64,000 bases of DNA, from the NCBI RefSeq assembly GCF_022026395.1, contig NZ_CP041767.1, positions 1,871,501 through 1,935,500 of the forward strand, read 5' to 3'. This DNA comes from Brevibacillus brevis (GTDB lineage Bacteria > Bacillota > Bacilli > Brevibacillales > Brevibacillaceae). Below the pieces are notes generated by a model. The model was not told the DNA's origin, ran no database searches, and saw only the letters and a program-made list of their open reading frames with translations. Positions 47,045 to 56,713 of the stretch are shown in pieces. Numbering within the stretch: the first letter of the stretch is position 1; every line of letters begins with the position of its first letter. Made by a program: the position numbers and the translations under genes.

Positions 47045-48397
47045 GTGAGCGGGAGTGCTTGCTTTGCTGTACGTGGTGTGATCGAAGGTTTCTATGGAAC
47101 ACCTTGGACACATGAAGAGCGGCTGGATATGATCGACTTTTTGCACCGATATGATTACAACGCGTATTTCTATGCTCCCAAAGATGACGAGTATCTGCGG
47201 GAACGCTGGATGGAGCCGTTTCCTGAGAAAGCCAATCAACAGTTAGATGAGCTGATCCAGAGGGCAAAGGCTCATAACATGCAGTTTATTTATTGTCTGG
47301 GTCCTGGACTCAGCATGGAATATACGAATCGTCAGCACTTGGAGCTGTTGGGCAGGAAGTATCGGGATTTGTATGATCGTGGTGTGCGTTACTTTGCGCT
47401 ATTGTTCGATGATATCCCCATGCACCTGTTGCATGACAAGGATGTAGCCGAGTTTGCCCATTTGGCGGAAGCGCATGCCCATACGACGCTTTACGTGTGG
47501 GATTTAATACGCAGCTGGGGCGATCCAGTCAAGCTGGTTGTCTGTCCTACGCAATACAATGGGATTGGAAAAGAAGCGTACATTATGTACCTCGGTCAGC
47601 ATTTGCCGCCAGAAATCGATTTGTTCTGGACGGGACGATTCGTCTGTTCGCCCTATCTGACGGACGGCGATGCGATTCGTTTCCAAGAGTACACGGGTCA
47701 TCAACCATTTTATTGGGACAACTACCCGGTGAATGATTTGGCCATGGCGAACGAACTACATATCGGTCCATTGCGTCACCGTGACCCTGACCTGTGGCAA
47801 TACGCGGCAGGTTATGTGGCGAATGCGATGTCCAGACCAGAATGCTCGAAGATTCCTTTGATTACGACGGCAGCTTATTTGCGAGATCCGATCGGCTACG
47901 ATCCTGATACAGTATGGAAACAAGCGGTCGAGGAAGTAGCGGGACAAAAGGATGCGGATGCTTTCTTCACCTTTGCGGATAACGTGCAAAGCTCGTTTTT
48001 ATGTGAGGTGGAATCGCCGCGATTGCTGGAAGCGATCCTGACCTTCCGCTTTCATTTTTTGCAGGGAGATCGGCAAAAAGCCATTGCCGACTTGACTGCT
48101 CTTTTCCAGAAGATGGAGGCGGCGGCTGACAAGCTGTTGGCAGGGATGACGAATGGGAAGCTTGCAGAAGAAACGAGGCCATGGTTGGAGAAGTTCCATC
48201 TGTGGACCAAAGTCGGTCTTTCGGCAGTCGCTCTCATCGATCATGGGACAAGAGGAAGACTTCCACAAGCAGCCTATCACTTGCTCCGGCTCAAACAGTG
48301 GCTCAAACGAACGGAGCGTTACCCGCAAGAAGTGTGCGGACCGGTCATGCAGCTTTTTGTGGATGCGGTAATGCTAGAGGTTAAGAAGAGCTCATAA
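47045..48397 (+). CDS. GH84-type beta-N-acetylglucosaminidase (hyaluronidase/O-GlcNAcase-like)
   Basis: A 450-residue protein without a signal peptide. The start GVIEGFYGTPWTHEERLDMIDFLHRYDYNAYFYAPKDDEYLRERW is the GH84 (NagJ/O-GlcNAcase) signature, and the paired catalytic aspartates are seen in YFALLFDDIP. The C-terminal part is helical. The likely reaction is release of N-acetylglucosamine from a glycoconjugate, possibly recycled wall sugars. GTG 47045 has GGGAAGGGA upstream. It sits between engB and hemA, adjacent in Bacillus, so it is an addition here. Confidence 0.85.
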   Translation: MSGSACFAVRGVIEGFYGTPWTHEERLDMIDFLHRYDYNAYFYAPKDDEYLRERWMEPFPEKANQQLDELIQRAKAHNMQFIYCLGPGLSMEYTNRQHLELLGRKYRDLYDRGVRYFALLFDDIPMHLLHDKDVAEFAHLAEAHAHTTLYVWDLIRSWGDPVKLVVCPTQYNGIGKEAYIMYLGQHLPPEIDLFWTGRFVCSPYLTDGDAIRFQEYTGHQPFYWDNYPVNDLAMANELHIGPLRHRDPDLWQYAAGYVANAMSRPECSKIPLITTAAYLRDPIGYDPDTVWKQAVEEVAGQKDADAFFTFADNVQSSFLCEVESPRLLEAILTFRFHFLQGDRQKAIADLTALFQKMEAAADKLLAGMTNGKLAEETRPWLEKFHLWTKVGLSAVALIDHGTRGRLPQAAYHLLRLKQWLKRTERYPQEVCGPVMQLFVDAVMLEVKKSS

Positions 48398-48435
48398 AAA
48401 AAGTTCCTTTCCCGCAGGGGTGAAGGAACTTTTTT
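48397..48435. terminator. Bidirectional terminator between the GH84 and DMT genes
   Basis: AAAAAAGTTCCTT (48397-48409) pairs with AAGGAACTTTTTT (48423-48435). A- and T-runs at both ends suit two convergent genes. Confidence 0.85.
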
Positions 48436-48445
48436 GCTTTTCGCA

Positions 48446-49387
48446 TCAGGCCGATTCACGCCCGTCATTGGGTTTTCTCTGACGGAAATTCCGCAACCAT
48501 TCTTGAATCGGCAGTTCTGCGAGAATCATGCCGGTGAAAATCAGGAGACATCCGGTTAACTGTCTTCCACTCAGTACTTCATGAATAAAGACGTAGGAGG
48601 TGAGGGCTGCAAATACAGGCTCCAAGGCGAAAATGAGAGCGACTCGCGTCGAGCTGGTTTGCTTTTGCAAGGCTGTCTGCGCGAGAAAGGCCAGTGCCGT
48701 GGCGAAAATAGAAGTGACGATCAAACCAAAGGCCACCTCGGGTATGAACAAGATCGCCGGATCAAAAGCACGACTCCAATCCTCAAAGAAAAAGGAGTAC
48801 AGCCAGCTCATTACACCTACCGTGCCTAATTGCGTAATGGCAAGGGGCAAGGCTGCAAAACGAGGTGCGTATTTGCCTGTAGAGACGATTTGCATGGCGA
48901 AGCAGATTGCACCGAAGAATATCAGGGCATCACCAAGGTTAAAGGAGAATGACTGGTTCTGCGTCAGCAAATACAAGCCGAATGCTGCCAGAATCACACC
49001 GACGATAGCGAATGGTTTGACACGCTCACGCAAGAGCAAAAATGAGAAGAGCGGCACCAATACGACAGATAAGCCAGTGATAAATCCAGCTTTGGACGGC
49101 GATGTATACAAAAGTCCTACGGTCTGAAAGGCGTACCCCAAACAGAGCCAAAAACCGAGGATGACTCCGGCACGAAGCAGTGGCCCTCTCCATTCAGAGG
49201 TCTGCCCACGATGACGATTGCGGATGAAATAAATGATCAATAAAAATAACGCAGCAATGGTAAAACGAACAGCGTTAAACGTATTGGGAGGCAGCGATGC
49301 GATTGCCTGCTGAACGATCAAAAACGTAGTTCCCCAGATAAAAGCAACGAGGAGCAGCGTTATGTCTGCCATCCATGGTTTTCTCAA
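48446..49387 (-). CDS. DMT-family (EamA) transporter
   Basis: A membrane protein of about 313 residues with ten hydrophobic segments and two EamA halves (ITLLLVAFIWGTTFLIVQQA... and FGLYLLTQ...GDALIFFGAICFAMQI). The frame opens at ATG 49438, but AAAGGAGAGG lies nine bases before TTG 49385-49387, so that start is preferred. Substrate unknown; amino acids or metabolites are usual in this family. Divergent from hemA. Confidence 0.85.
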   Translation of the reverse strand: MRKPWMADITLLLVAFIWGTTFLIVQQAIASLPPNTFNAVRFTIAALFLLIIYFIRNRHRGQTSEWRGPLLRAGVILGFWLCLGYAFQTVGLLYTSPSKAGFITGLSVVLVPLFSFLLLRERVKPFAIVGVILAAFGLYLLTQNQSFSFNLGDALIFFGAICFAMQIVSTGKYAPRFAALPLAITQLGTVGVMSWLYSFFFEDWSRAFDPAILFIPEVAFGLIVTSIFATALAFLAQTALQKQTSSTRVALIFALEPVFAALTSYVFIHEVLSGRQLTGCLLIFTGMILAELPIQEWLRNFRQRKPNDGRESA

Positions 49388-49560
49388 AGCTTCTTTCCTC
49401 TCCTTTCCGACATTTTCGCAATTTTTCTTCTGCTTCATGTATAGCCGACATCATAAGGTATTCCCGGAAGGAACGCAAGCGGATTATACAGGATATACCC
49501 AAAGTGCACTCCGTTAAAAAACTTTTCACAATTACTCCTATCCGATTCGGGACATAATGA

Positions 49561-49566
49561 TATAAT
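49561..49566 (+). promoter_or_regulatory. Possible -10 box of the hem operon
   Basis: TATAAT at 49561-49566 is 54 bases before hemA. A second -10-like CATAAT is at 49553-49558. No clear -35 box fits either at usual spacing, so the promoter is only partly supported. Confidence 0.35.
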
Positions 49567-49619
49567 AATAGTGCATTTTACATATGCCGCTAACAGGTTT
49601 GGTATTCTGGGAGGACATT

Positions 49620-50984
49620 ATGGATATTCTTTTGCTGGGTCTAAACTATAAAACAGCTCCTGTCGAAATTCGCGAAAAGTTTACATTCAGCGACGACGGG
49701 ACAGCACGCGCTCTTCATCTTCTCTCCCAGACGAAGAGTATCGCAGAATGTATCATCCTGGGGACGTGCAATCGGACGGAAATTTACGTCGTTTGCGATC
49801 AGGCGAATATTGGCCGAGACTATACCCGCCGTTTTTTGGCTGAATGGTTCGGCGTGGAGAAAGAACAATTTAAGGATCATCTCTATATAAAAGAGAACGA
49901 ACAAGCAATCGAGCACTTGTTCCGCGTCTCTTCCGGTCTTGATTCGATGGTAATGGGAGAAACACAAATCCTCGGACAAGTCCGGGATGCGTTCCTGTTG
50001 GCGCAGGAGCGTCAAACGACAGGAACTGTCTTCAACACCTTATTCAAGCAAGCGATTACGTTCGCCAAGCGTGCCCATACAGAGACAGCGATTGGACAAA
50101 ATGCGGTTTCTGTCAGCTACGCTGCTGTCGAACTGGGCAAAAAGATATTCGGTTCCTTCGCAGGGAAGTCTGTTCTGATCGTCGGAGCAGGCAAAATGAG
50201 CGAACTGACCGCCAAGCACCTGCACGCAAATGGATCGGAACGCGTCATGGTAGCGAATCGTACATTGGAACGAGCGCAGCTTTTGGCAGAAAAGTTCAAG
50301 GGTGACTCCTGTACGATGGAGCAGTTGCCAGAGGCACTGCTCACAGCAGACATCGTCATCAGCTCGACCGGAGCGACAGGTTATGTCCTCGGAAAAAAAG
50401 AACTGGCTCCGATCATGAAACAACGGAAGCATCGTCCGTTGTTCATGGTGGATATCGCAGTTCCTCGCGACCTGAATCCAGACTTGCATGATCTTGATAA
50501 CGTATTTTTATATGATATTGACGATCTGGAAGGAATCGTTGCGAGTAATGTTGCGGAACGTTCTCGTGAAGCGGAACGTCTGGATGTCATGATTCAAGAA
50601 GAGATCGTGGCATTCACGACCTGGTACCAGACGCTTGGCGTGGCGCCACTGATCGCTGCACTGCGTGACAAGGCAAACACGATCCAAAGCGAAGCGATGC
50701 GAAAAATCGAAAACAAGCTGCCGAATCTGTCTGAGCGGGAGATGCACATCATCCGCAAGACAACCAAGGGCATTGTCAATCAACTGTTGCACGATCCGGT
50801 CGTGCGTTTAAAGGAAATGGCAGCGACCAAAGATGGGGAAGAAGTACTGGATATTTTCGAGAAAATGTTTGCGTTGGAGGAGATCCTGGAGCGAAAAGAA
50901 CAGGAAGCAATCTGGGCTAACGATAAAAATAAACAGACATCTTCTTCTCGGGAACAGGTATTGGCTTCCCGGTTCCCTGACTAA
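49620..50984 (+). CDS. hemA: Glutamyl-tRNA reductase
   Basis: A 454-residue enzyme of the C5 pathway reducing Glu-tRNA to glutamate-1-semialdehyde. The catalytic Cys50 is seen in ILGTCNRTEIY, and the NADPH motif in LIVGAGKMSELTAKHL. ATG 49620 has GGGAGGA upstream and gives the normal start MDILLLGLNYKTAPVEIREK. It opens hemA-X-C-D-B-L. A 242-bp gap with a MITE-like element separates it from hemX, unlike the tight spacing of the rest. Confidence 0.95.
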   Translation: MDILLLGLNYKTAPVEIREKFTFSDDGTARALHLLSQTKSIAECIILGTCNRTEIYVVCDQANIGRDYTRRFLAEWFGVEKEQFKDHLYIKENEQAIEHLFRVSSGLDSMVMGETQILGQVRDAFLLAQERQTTGTVFNTLFKQAITFAKRAHTETAIGQNAVSVSYAAVELGKKIFGSFAGKSVLIVGAGKMSELTAKHLHANGSERVMVANRTLERAQLLAEKFKGDSCTMEQLPEALLTADIVISSTGATGYVLGKKELAPIMKQRKHRPLFMVDIAVPRDLNPDLHDLDNVFLYDIDDLEGIVASNVAERSREAERLDVMIQEEIVAFTTWYQTLGVAPLIAALRDKANTIQSEAMRKIENKLPNLSEREMHIIRKTTKGIVNQLLHDPVVRLKEMAATKDGEEVLDIFEKMFALEEILERKEQEAIWANDKNKQTSSSREQVLASRFPD

Positions 50985-51010
50985 GCTGACCTGACAATCT
51001 ATCTGCTACT

Positions 51011-51190
51011 AGAGGTTGTTCAAAAAGTCGTCTTTTGATCACGAAGTAGCTCCGAAAGCTAATTCGACATCGAATATGGCGTTCACCTCCGAAGTCCGGT
51101 GCTCATGTAGATTACCTACACTGCGCTCCTCCTTCGTTCGGTTCTCGCCATCTTCTCGGTGCTAAAAAGCCGACTTTTTGAACACGCACT
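51011..51190. mobile_element. MITE-like inverted-repeat element between hemA and hemX
   Basis: Terminal inverted repeats TGTTCAAAAAGTCGTCTTTT (51017-51036) and its complement at 51165-51184 match at 19 of 20 bases. The element is about 170-180 bp with no coding potential; its middle can pair further, with a small GTAG/CTAC tip near 51116. I see no clear target-site duplication. This fits a non-autonomous element or an intergenic repeat of ERIC/REP kind. I see no second copy in this window. Confidence 0.65.
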
Positions 51191-51226
51191 GTTAGAAACC
51201 GATTGGGAAAGTGGGGGAGAGAGTGC

Positions 51227-52045
51227 ATGGCCGAGGTGAGATGGATCTACGACTTGACGATCTTTCTCTACGCTGCAAGTGTTCTCTTCTATTTTAACGA
51301 CTTCTTGCAAAGCAACCGGAAAGTCAATCGTCTGGCTTTCGGGTTGCTTGTTGTCGTTTGGGCCTTGCAAACCGCATTTTTTGTCTCGCAAGCAGTCATG
51401 AAGGGGTATTTTCCAGTCATTACGCTGTTTGAGACGCTCTTTTTTTATTCATGGGTGCTGGTAGGTTTGTCGCTTGCCATTCACTATTTTTTTCGAATTG
51501 ATTTGCTGGTTTTTTTTACTAATATTATCGGGTTCGTCGTGCTCGTCATGTCGATGTTTTTGCCGGAAACGCCGATTGAGGCTGTATCGAGCATTTTGAC
51601 CTCTGAGCTATTGCTGACGCATGTGACACTGGCCATGTTCAGCTACGGGGCATTCTCGCTCTCCATGATCTTCTCGGCCATGTATTTGCTCCAGCACAAA
51701 ATGCTAAAGGGACGACGCTGGTCGCCGTTGCTCAGGCGTTTGCCAAGCCTCGATCAATTGGAAGGTTACGCGTACCGAATGAACATGCTCGGCGTACCAA
51801 TGCTCTTGCTTTCGATTGTATTAGGGATCATTTGGGGTAAAATGGTTTTGCCGGAGAAATTTCTGCTAGATTCTAAAGTAGTGCTCTCCGTGCTCGTCGT
51901 TGCGATTTATTCGTTGTGGCTGTACCAACGCTATCGGGATACGATGCAGATGCGCAGACTCGCGCAGTGGAACGTCCTGGCGTTTTTGTTACTGCTTATC
52001 AATTTTTTGGGCTTCACTACTTCTACATTTCACGACTGGTGGTAG
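51227..52045 (+). CDS. hemX: HemX membrane protein (cytochrome c assembly-like)
   Basis: A 272-residue polytopic protein of about eight hydrophobic segments, related to the CcsA/CcmC-type cytochrome assembly family. In Bacillus HemX lowers the amount of HemA protein. ATG 51227 has GGGGGAGAG upstream; the frame begins slightly earlier at 51203. Position between hemA and hemC is the conserved one. Confidence 0.9.
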   Translation: MAEVRWIYDLTIFLYAASVLFYFNDFLQSNRKVNRLAFGLLVVVWALQTAFFVSQAVMKGYFPVITLFETLFFYSWVLVGLSLAIHYFFRIDLLVFFTNIIGFVVLVMSMFLPETPIEAVSSILTSELLLTHVTLAMFSYGAFSLSMIFSAMYLLQHKMLKGRRWSPLLRRLPSLDQLEGYAYRMNMLGVPMLLLSIVLGIIWGKMVLPEKFLLDSKVVLSVLVVAIYSLWLYQRYRDTMQMRRLAQWNVLAFLLLLINFLGFTTSTFHDWW

Positions 52046-52069
52046 GAGCTGTTCATCAAGGAGGCTGTC

Positions 52070-52999
52070 ATGGGAAAATGGAAAGTGGGAACGCGTCGCA
52101 GCAAATTGGCGCTCACCCAAACGAATTGGGTCGTAGATAAACTGAAGGGGTTCGCACCTGAAGCTGATTTTGAATTGCATGAAATCGTAACAAAAGGCGA
52201 TCGAATTCTCGATGTGACCTTGTCCAAAGTAGGCGGAAAAGGATTGTTTGTCAAAGAAATCGAGCAATCCTTGTTCGATAAGGAAACCGATTTTGCCGTA
52301 CACAGCTTGAAGGATATGCCGGCTGAATTGCCAGAGGGCTTGGTAATCGGCGCGATTCCGAAGCGTGTTGATCCTCGGGATGTTCTGCTTTCCAAGGACG
52401 GCAAGACGTTGGATGAACTGCCCCAAGGAGCTTTGGTAGGGACCAGTAGCTTGCGCCGTTCTGCACAAATTCTCGCACATCGCCCTGACATTCAGATCGA
52501 ATCTCTGCGTGGAAATATTGATACGCGCATACGCAAGCTTGCGGAAGGTAATTTTGATGCGATTATCCTTGCTGCGGCTGGACTTGAGCGCGTGAATTTT
52601 GAAGGCGAAATCTCGCAGTTCCTGCCTGTTGAAATCAGCTTGCCAGCAGTCGGTCAGGGTGCGCTTGCCATCGAATGCCGTGCAGACGATGAGAAGACAC
52701 TCGCTCTCTTGAAGCAGTTTGATGACGCACCGACACGCTTGGCGGTAACAGCAGAGCGGAGCTTCCTGCACAAGCTCCAAGGAGGCTGTCAGGTGCCGAT
52801 TGGCGCATACGCGACAGTTGGAGAGAACAATGAAATTACGTTGACCGGAATGGTTGGCTCCCCTGATGGAAAACAAATGTTCAAAAACACGGCGACTGGC
52901 CAGGATCCGTTAGCGCTGGGCATTCAAGTGGCGGAAGCTCTTCTGGCGCAAGGAGCGGGAGACGTACTTGCGCAAGTATTGCGGGAGAATGAGCAATGA
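52070..52999 (+). CDS. hemC: Porphobilinogen deaminase (hydroxymethylbilane synthase)
   Basis: A 309-residue enzyme joining four porphobilinogens. VGTRRSKLALTQTNWV opens it; SLKDMPAELPEGL and LRGNIDTRIRKL line the active site; Cys240 in LQGGCQVPIGAY carries the dipyrromethane cofactor. AAGGAGG precedes ATG 52070. Its stop overlaps the hemD start (ATGA). Confidence 0.95.
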   Translation: MGKWKVGTRRSKLALTQTNWVVDKLKGFAPEADFELHEIVTKGDRILDVTLSKVGGKGLFVKEIEQSLFDKETDFAVHSLKDMPAELPEGLVIGAIPKRVDPRDVLLSKDGKTLDELPQGALVGTSSLRRSAQILAHRPDIQIESLRGNIDTRIRKLAEGNFDAIILAAAGLERVNFEGEISQFLPVEISLPAVGQGALAIECRADDEKTLALLKQFDDAPTRLAVTAERSFLHKLQGGCQVPIGAYATVGENNEITLTGMVGSPDGKQMFKNTATGQDPLALGIQVAEALLAQGAGDVLAQVLRENEQ

Positions 53000-53808
53000 T
53001 TGTCCACGGATCGCACAAGCCGCTGACTGGCAAGTGCATCATGGTCACGCGGGCAAGAAGTCAAGTTCGCGAGCTCGTTGAACATATCGAGCGGTTGGGT
53101 GGAGAAGCGTATGCATTTCCCCTGTTAAAAATGATGCCGCCGACGGACACTGCCAAGCTCGATGAAGCCATCACCCAGTTGCCAACATACGACTGGGTGG
53201 TCTTCACAAGTGTGAATGGTGTACGCTTCTTCTTGGAGCGCATGCGCGAGGTCGGGGTAGGCCTTGAAGCATTCACTGGCAAAATTGCAGCAGTCGGTCC
53301 GAAGACGGCCAAGGCACTTGAGCATCACGGGCTCGAAGTAGCTGTCATCCCGTCTGATTACGTGGCGGAGGGCTTGCTGTCGAGCTTGTATGATCAGTTG
53401 CTTTCTGGTCAGCGCGTTCTGCTGCCTCGTGCAGATATTGCCCGCAAGGCACTGCCGAAGGAGTTGGCTCGCTTGGGACTTGCTGTGACAGAGGTAGACG
53501 TGTATCACACTGTCATCGATGCAGAGCAGGCTCCAGACGCAGCGGAAAAGCTCCAGCAAGGACTCATCGATATCATCTTGTTTACCAGTTCTTCAACGGT
53601 GACACATTTCATGGCAGCGATGGAGCCTTATGCATCGTTAGACTGGCTCAAGCATGTTCAGATAGCCTGTATCGGACCAATAACGGCAGACACCGCAAAG
53701 CAAAACGGGCTTTCTGTTCATGTGGTAGCGAGTGAGTACACCGTGGAAGGATTACTAGCAGCTATCATAGAGAATCTGGGAGGGAATCGACATGGCACAA
53801 ACATTTGA
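52996..53808 (+). CDS. hemD: Uroporphyrinogen-III synthase
   Basis: A 270-residue enzyme closing the tetrapyrrole ring. Typical weakly conserved features: [25 protein letters not shown] at the start, [15 protein letters not shown], and [11 protein letters not shown] near the end. It overlaps hemC by four bases and hemB by 17, showing a tightly coupled operon. Confidence 0.93.
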   Translation: MIVHGSHKPLTGKCIMVTRARSQVRELVEHIERLGGEAYAFPLLKMMPPTDTAKLDEAITQLPTYDWVVFTSVNGVRFFLERMREVGVGLEAFTGKIAAVGPKTAKALEHHGLEVAVIPSDYVAEGLLSSLYDQLLSGQRVLLPRADIARKALPKELARLGLAVTEVDVYHTVIDAEQAPDAAEKLQQGLIDIILFTSSSTVTHFMAAMEPYASLDWLKHVQIACIGPITADTAKQNGLSVHVVASEYTVEGLLAAIIENLGGNRHGTNI

Positions 53809-54766
53809 CCGTCATCGCCGTCTTCGCAAAAGCGCGGCTATGCGCAATCTGGTGCGGGAGAACCACGTACGGGTGGAAGACTTGATTTATCCGTTGTTCG
53901 TAGTGGAAGGAACCGGTATTAAGAATGAGATTCCGTCCATGCCAGGCGTGTATCAGCTCTCCTTGGACACGCTGGCCGAAGAAATGAAGGAAATCGTAGC
54001 TCTCGGCATTCAGGCTGTTTTGATGTTTGGGGTACCAACGCATAAAGACGCATGCGGAACAGAGGCGTACAATGATGATGCGATTACCCAACAGGCGATG
54101 CGTCTGATCAAGGAAGCCCATCCGGAAATGATCGTGATTGCAGATACATGCCTGTGTGAATACACCGATCATGGTCACTGTGGTGTCATTCACGAAGGAG
54201 AAGTCGTGAATGACGAAACATTGAAGCTTTTGGGTCAGACCGCTGTTTCCCAAGCAAAAGCTGGAGCAGATATTATTGCACCTTCCAACATGATGGACGG
54301 TTTCGTGATTGCAATCCGTGAAGCTTTGGACGAGGCTGGTTTTGAGCACATTCCGATCATGTCCTATGCGGTGAAATACGCTTCTGCCTTCTACGGGCCA
54401 TTCCGCGATGCGGCAGGCTCTACTCCACAATTCGGTGATCGCAAAAGCTACCAAATGGACGCAGCCAATGCACGAGAAGGTCTGCGCGAGGCAGCTTCCG
54501 ATGTAAAAGAAGGCGCGGACTTCTTGATCGTGAAGCCAGGTCTTGCCTTCATGGACATGGTTCTTCGTCTGCGTGAGAACTTCAACCTGCCAATCGTGGC
54601 TTACAATGTGAGTGCAGAGTATTCCATGGTAAAAGCGGCAGCTTTGAATGGCTGGATCGATGAAGAGCGTATCGTTATGGAAACATTGGTTGGCTTCAAG
54701 CGCGCAGGTGCGGATATGATCATTACGTACCATGCAAAAGATGTTGCAAAATGGCTGGCGAGGTGA
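53792..54766 (+). CDS. hemB: Delta-aminolevulinic acid dehydratase (porphobilinogen synthase)
   Basis: A 324-residue enzyme. The zinc-binding cysteine cluster is visible ([14 protein letters not shown]). The Schiff-base lysines lie in [18 protein letters not shown] and [19 protein letters not shown] precedes ATG 53792, inside the end of hemD. Confidence 0.95.
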   Translation: MAQTFDRHRRLRKSAAMRNLVRENHVRVEDLIYPLFVVEGTGIKNEIPSMPGVYQLSLDTLAEEMKEIVALGIQAVLMFGVPTHKDACGTEAYNDDAITQQAMRLIKEAHPEMIVIADTCLCEYTDHGHCGVIHEGEVVNDETLKLLGQTAVSQAKAGADIIAPSNMMDGFVIAIREALDEAGFEHIPIMSYAVKYASAFYGPFRDAAGSTPQFGDRKSYQMDAANAREGLREAASDVKEGADFLIVKPGLAFMDMVLRLRENFNLPIVAYNVSAEYSMVKAAALNGWIDEERIVMETLVGFKRAGADMIITYHAKDVAKWLAR

Positions 54767-54773
54767 GCACGAG

Positions 54774-56063
54774 ATGAATAGAGAAAAATCTACTCAGTTA
54801 TTTGCAGAAGCACAGCATTACATACCAGGCGGAGTTAACAGTCCGGTTCGTGCCTTTAAAAGCGTTGGAGGCAATCCTGTTTACATCGCAAAAGGAGAAG
54901 GCTCCCGCATTTTTGATGTCGATGGAAACAGCTATATTGACTACATCGGCTCGTGGGGTCCATTGATCTTGGGTCATGCGCATCCGCGTGTCCTTGCAGC
55001 GATTACGGAAGTAGCTGCACTTGGAACCAGCTTCGGCGCACCCACTGAGCGGGAAACCGAAATGGCAAAGCTCGTTTGTGAGATCGTGCCATCTGTGGAA
55101 GTTGTGCGTATGGTGAACTCCGGTACAGAGGCGACGATGAGCGCTCTGCGCCTCGCGCGTGGCTATACCAGACGCAACAAAATCATGAAGTTCGAAGGCT
55201 GCTACCATGGTCATGCCGACAGCCTGTTGATCAAAGCTGGTTCCGGTGTGGCTACACTTGGACTGCCAGACAGCCCAGGGGTACCAGAAGGAACAGCACA
55301 CAACACGATTACGGTTCCTTACAATGATCTCGAAAGCGTCAAACTGGCATTTGAAACGTTTGGCGATGATCTGGCAGCAGTTATTGTGGAGCCAATCGGC
55401 GGCAACATGGGGGTTGTTCCTCCACAGCCGGGCTTCCTCGAAGGACTGCGTGAAATTACGGAGAAACATGGGACACTGCTCATTTTCGATGAAGTCATGA
55501 CTGGCTTCCGTGTAGCATTAGGCGGTGTACAAGAGCTGTACGGCATTACTCCGGATCTGACAACGATGGGGAAAGTCATCGGTGGTGGCTTGCCAGTAGG
55601 TGCATACGGTGGCAAACGGGAGATCATGCAGCAAGTGGCTCCAGCAGGACCAATCTATCAGGCAGGTACGCTGTCAGGAAATCCTTTGGCAATGGCTGCT
55701 GGCTTGACTACCTTGCAAGAGCTCAGCAAACCAGGCGCTTACGAGCGCTTGGAGAAGATGTCCGCTCGTTTGGCTGAAGGCTTGGCTGACAATGCCAAGA
55801 AGCTGGGCATCCCGCACACGCTCAATCGCGTAGGCTCCATGGTTTGCCTGTTCTTCACAGAGACGCCGGTTATCAACTATGAAACAGCGAAAACATCCGA
55901 TCTGGAGCGTTTCTCGGCGTACTTTAGCTATCTGCTCGAGGAAGGCATCATGATCCCGCCGTCCCAGTTTGAGGGTATGTTCGTTTCCTTGGCTCATACG
56001 GATGAAGATATCGAACGGACGATTGAAGCAAGCTACAAAGCGATGAAAAAAGCGTTTGAATAA
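54774..56063 (+). CDS. hemL: Glutamate-1-semialdehyde 2,1-aminomutase
   Basis: A 429-residue PLP enzyme converting glutamate-1-semialdehyde to aminolevulinate. [17 protein letters not shown] opens it; [11 protein letters not shown] holds the PLP Asp; the PLP lysine lies in [21 protein letters not shown] 54774 has GAGGTGA upstream, within the end of hemB. It closes the operon and is followed by a strong terminator. Confidence 0.96.
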   Translation: MNREKSTQLFAEAQHYIPGGVNSPVRAFKSVGGNPVYIAKGEGSRIFDVDGNSYIDYIGSWGPLILGHAHPRVLAAITEVAALGTSFGAPTERETEMAKLVCEIVPSVEVVRMVNSGTEATMSALRLARGYTRRNKIMKFEGCYHGHADSLLIKAGSGVATLGLPDSPGVPEGTAHNTITVPYNDLESVKLAFETFGDDLAAVIVEPIGGNMGVVPPQPGFLEGLREITEKHGTLLIFDEVMTGFRVALGGVQELYGITPDLTTMGKVIGGGLPVGAYGGKREIMQQVAPAGPIYQAGTLSGNPLAMAAGLTTLQELSKPGAYERLEKMSARLAEGLADNAKKLGIPHTLNRVGSMVCLFFTETPVINYETAKTSDLERFSAYFSYLLEEGIMIPPSQFEGMFVSLAHTDEDIERTIEASYKAMKKAFE

Positions 56064-56077
56064 AGAATCAAAAGAAG

Positions 56078-56115
56078 AAAGCACTTCCTTGCTGATGCAG
56101 GAAGTGCTTTTTTTG
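56078..56115 (+). terminator. Terminator of the hem operon
   Basis: AAAGCACTTCCT (56078-56089) pairs perfectly with AGGAAGTGCTTT (56099-56110) around a nine-base loop, followed by more Ts. Confidence 0.9.
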
Positions 56116-56183
56116 ATTTTTTGCAGGATTTTTCCACCCCCTGTCAAAATACGAAGGAAAATGCAGATGAGTGAGGTGGAAAG

Positions 56184-56660
56184 ATGGAAGGGACGATTGT
56201 TCACGTACCGCAAAAACATCTGATTGGACTTAGCTTCTCCGGTTCTTTTCCGATGCTTGTCGAATACATGCCCAAACTGTGGGAGACTTTTTTGAAGCGT
56301 CAGGATGAGATTCCTTTCGTGATTTCACCAGATGTTCGTTACGACATCAACAACGAGAATCGGACGTACGAAATGTATACCGAGTACATTGTGGTGGAAG
56401 TCGAGCGTTTTGAGCAGATCCCTGAGGGCATGGTAGGGTTTACGATTCCTGCGAAGACATACGCTCGCTTTACCCACACAGGACCGATGGAACAGGTCCA
56501 AAACACATACCACAGTCTGTTTGGCTGGCTCAACGAGAATGGCCATCAAGTGGACGACCAAGCCCTTCGCATGGAGTGCTACGACCATCGGTACATTCCC
56601 TCTGTGCATGAGTCTGCTCGCGTCGACAATGCGTATGAAATTTTTATCCCGCTTCGGTAA
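56184..56660 (+). CDS. GyrI-like / AraC effector-binding domain protein
   Basis: A 158-residue stand-alone effector-binding domain. Its pattern (KHLIGLSFSGSF... YTEYIVVEVERFEQIPEGMVGFTIPAKTYARFTHTGPMEQVQNTYHSLFGWL... AYEIFIPL) matches the small-molecule-binding fold of the SOUL/GyrI family. It has no DNA-binding helix, so it probably binds a ligand or hydrolyses small compounds rather than regulating. GTGAGGTGG precedes ATG 56184. Confidence 0.8.
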   Translation: MEGTIVHVPQKHLIGLSFSGSFPMLVEYMPKLWETFLKRQDEIPFVISPDVRYDINNENRTYEMYTEYIVVEVERFEQIPEGMVGFTIPAKTYARFTHTGPMEQVQNTYHSLFGWLNENGHQVDDQALRMECYDHRYIPSVHESARVDNAYEIFIPLR

Positions 56661-56668
56661 AAAACAAG

Positions 56669-56709
56669 AAAACAACACCTACTTTGCACGAGCAAGAGGT
56701 GTTGTTTTT
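56669..56709. terminator. Bidirectional terminator
   Basis: AAAACAACACCT (56669-56680) pairs with AGGTGTTGTTTT (56697-56708) between two convergent genes. Confidence 0.85.
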
Positions 56710-56713
56710 GATG

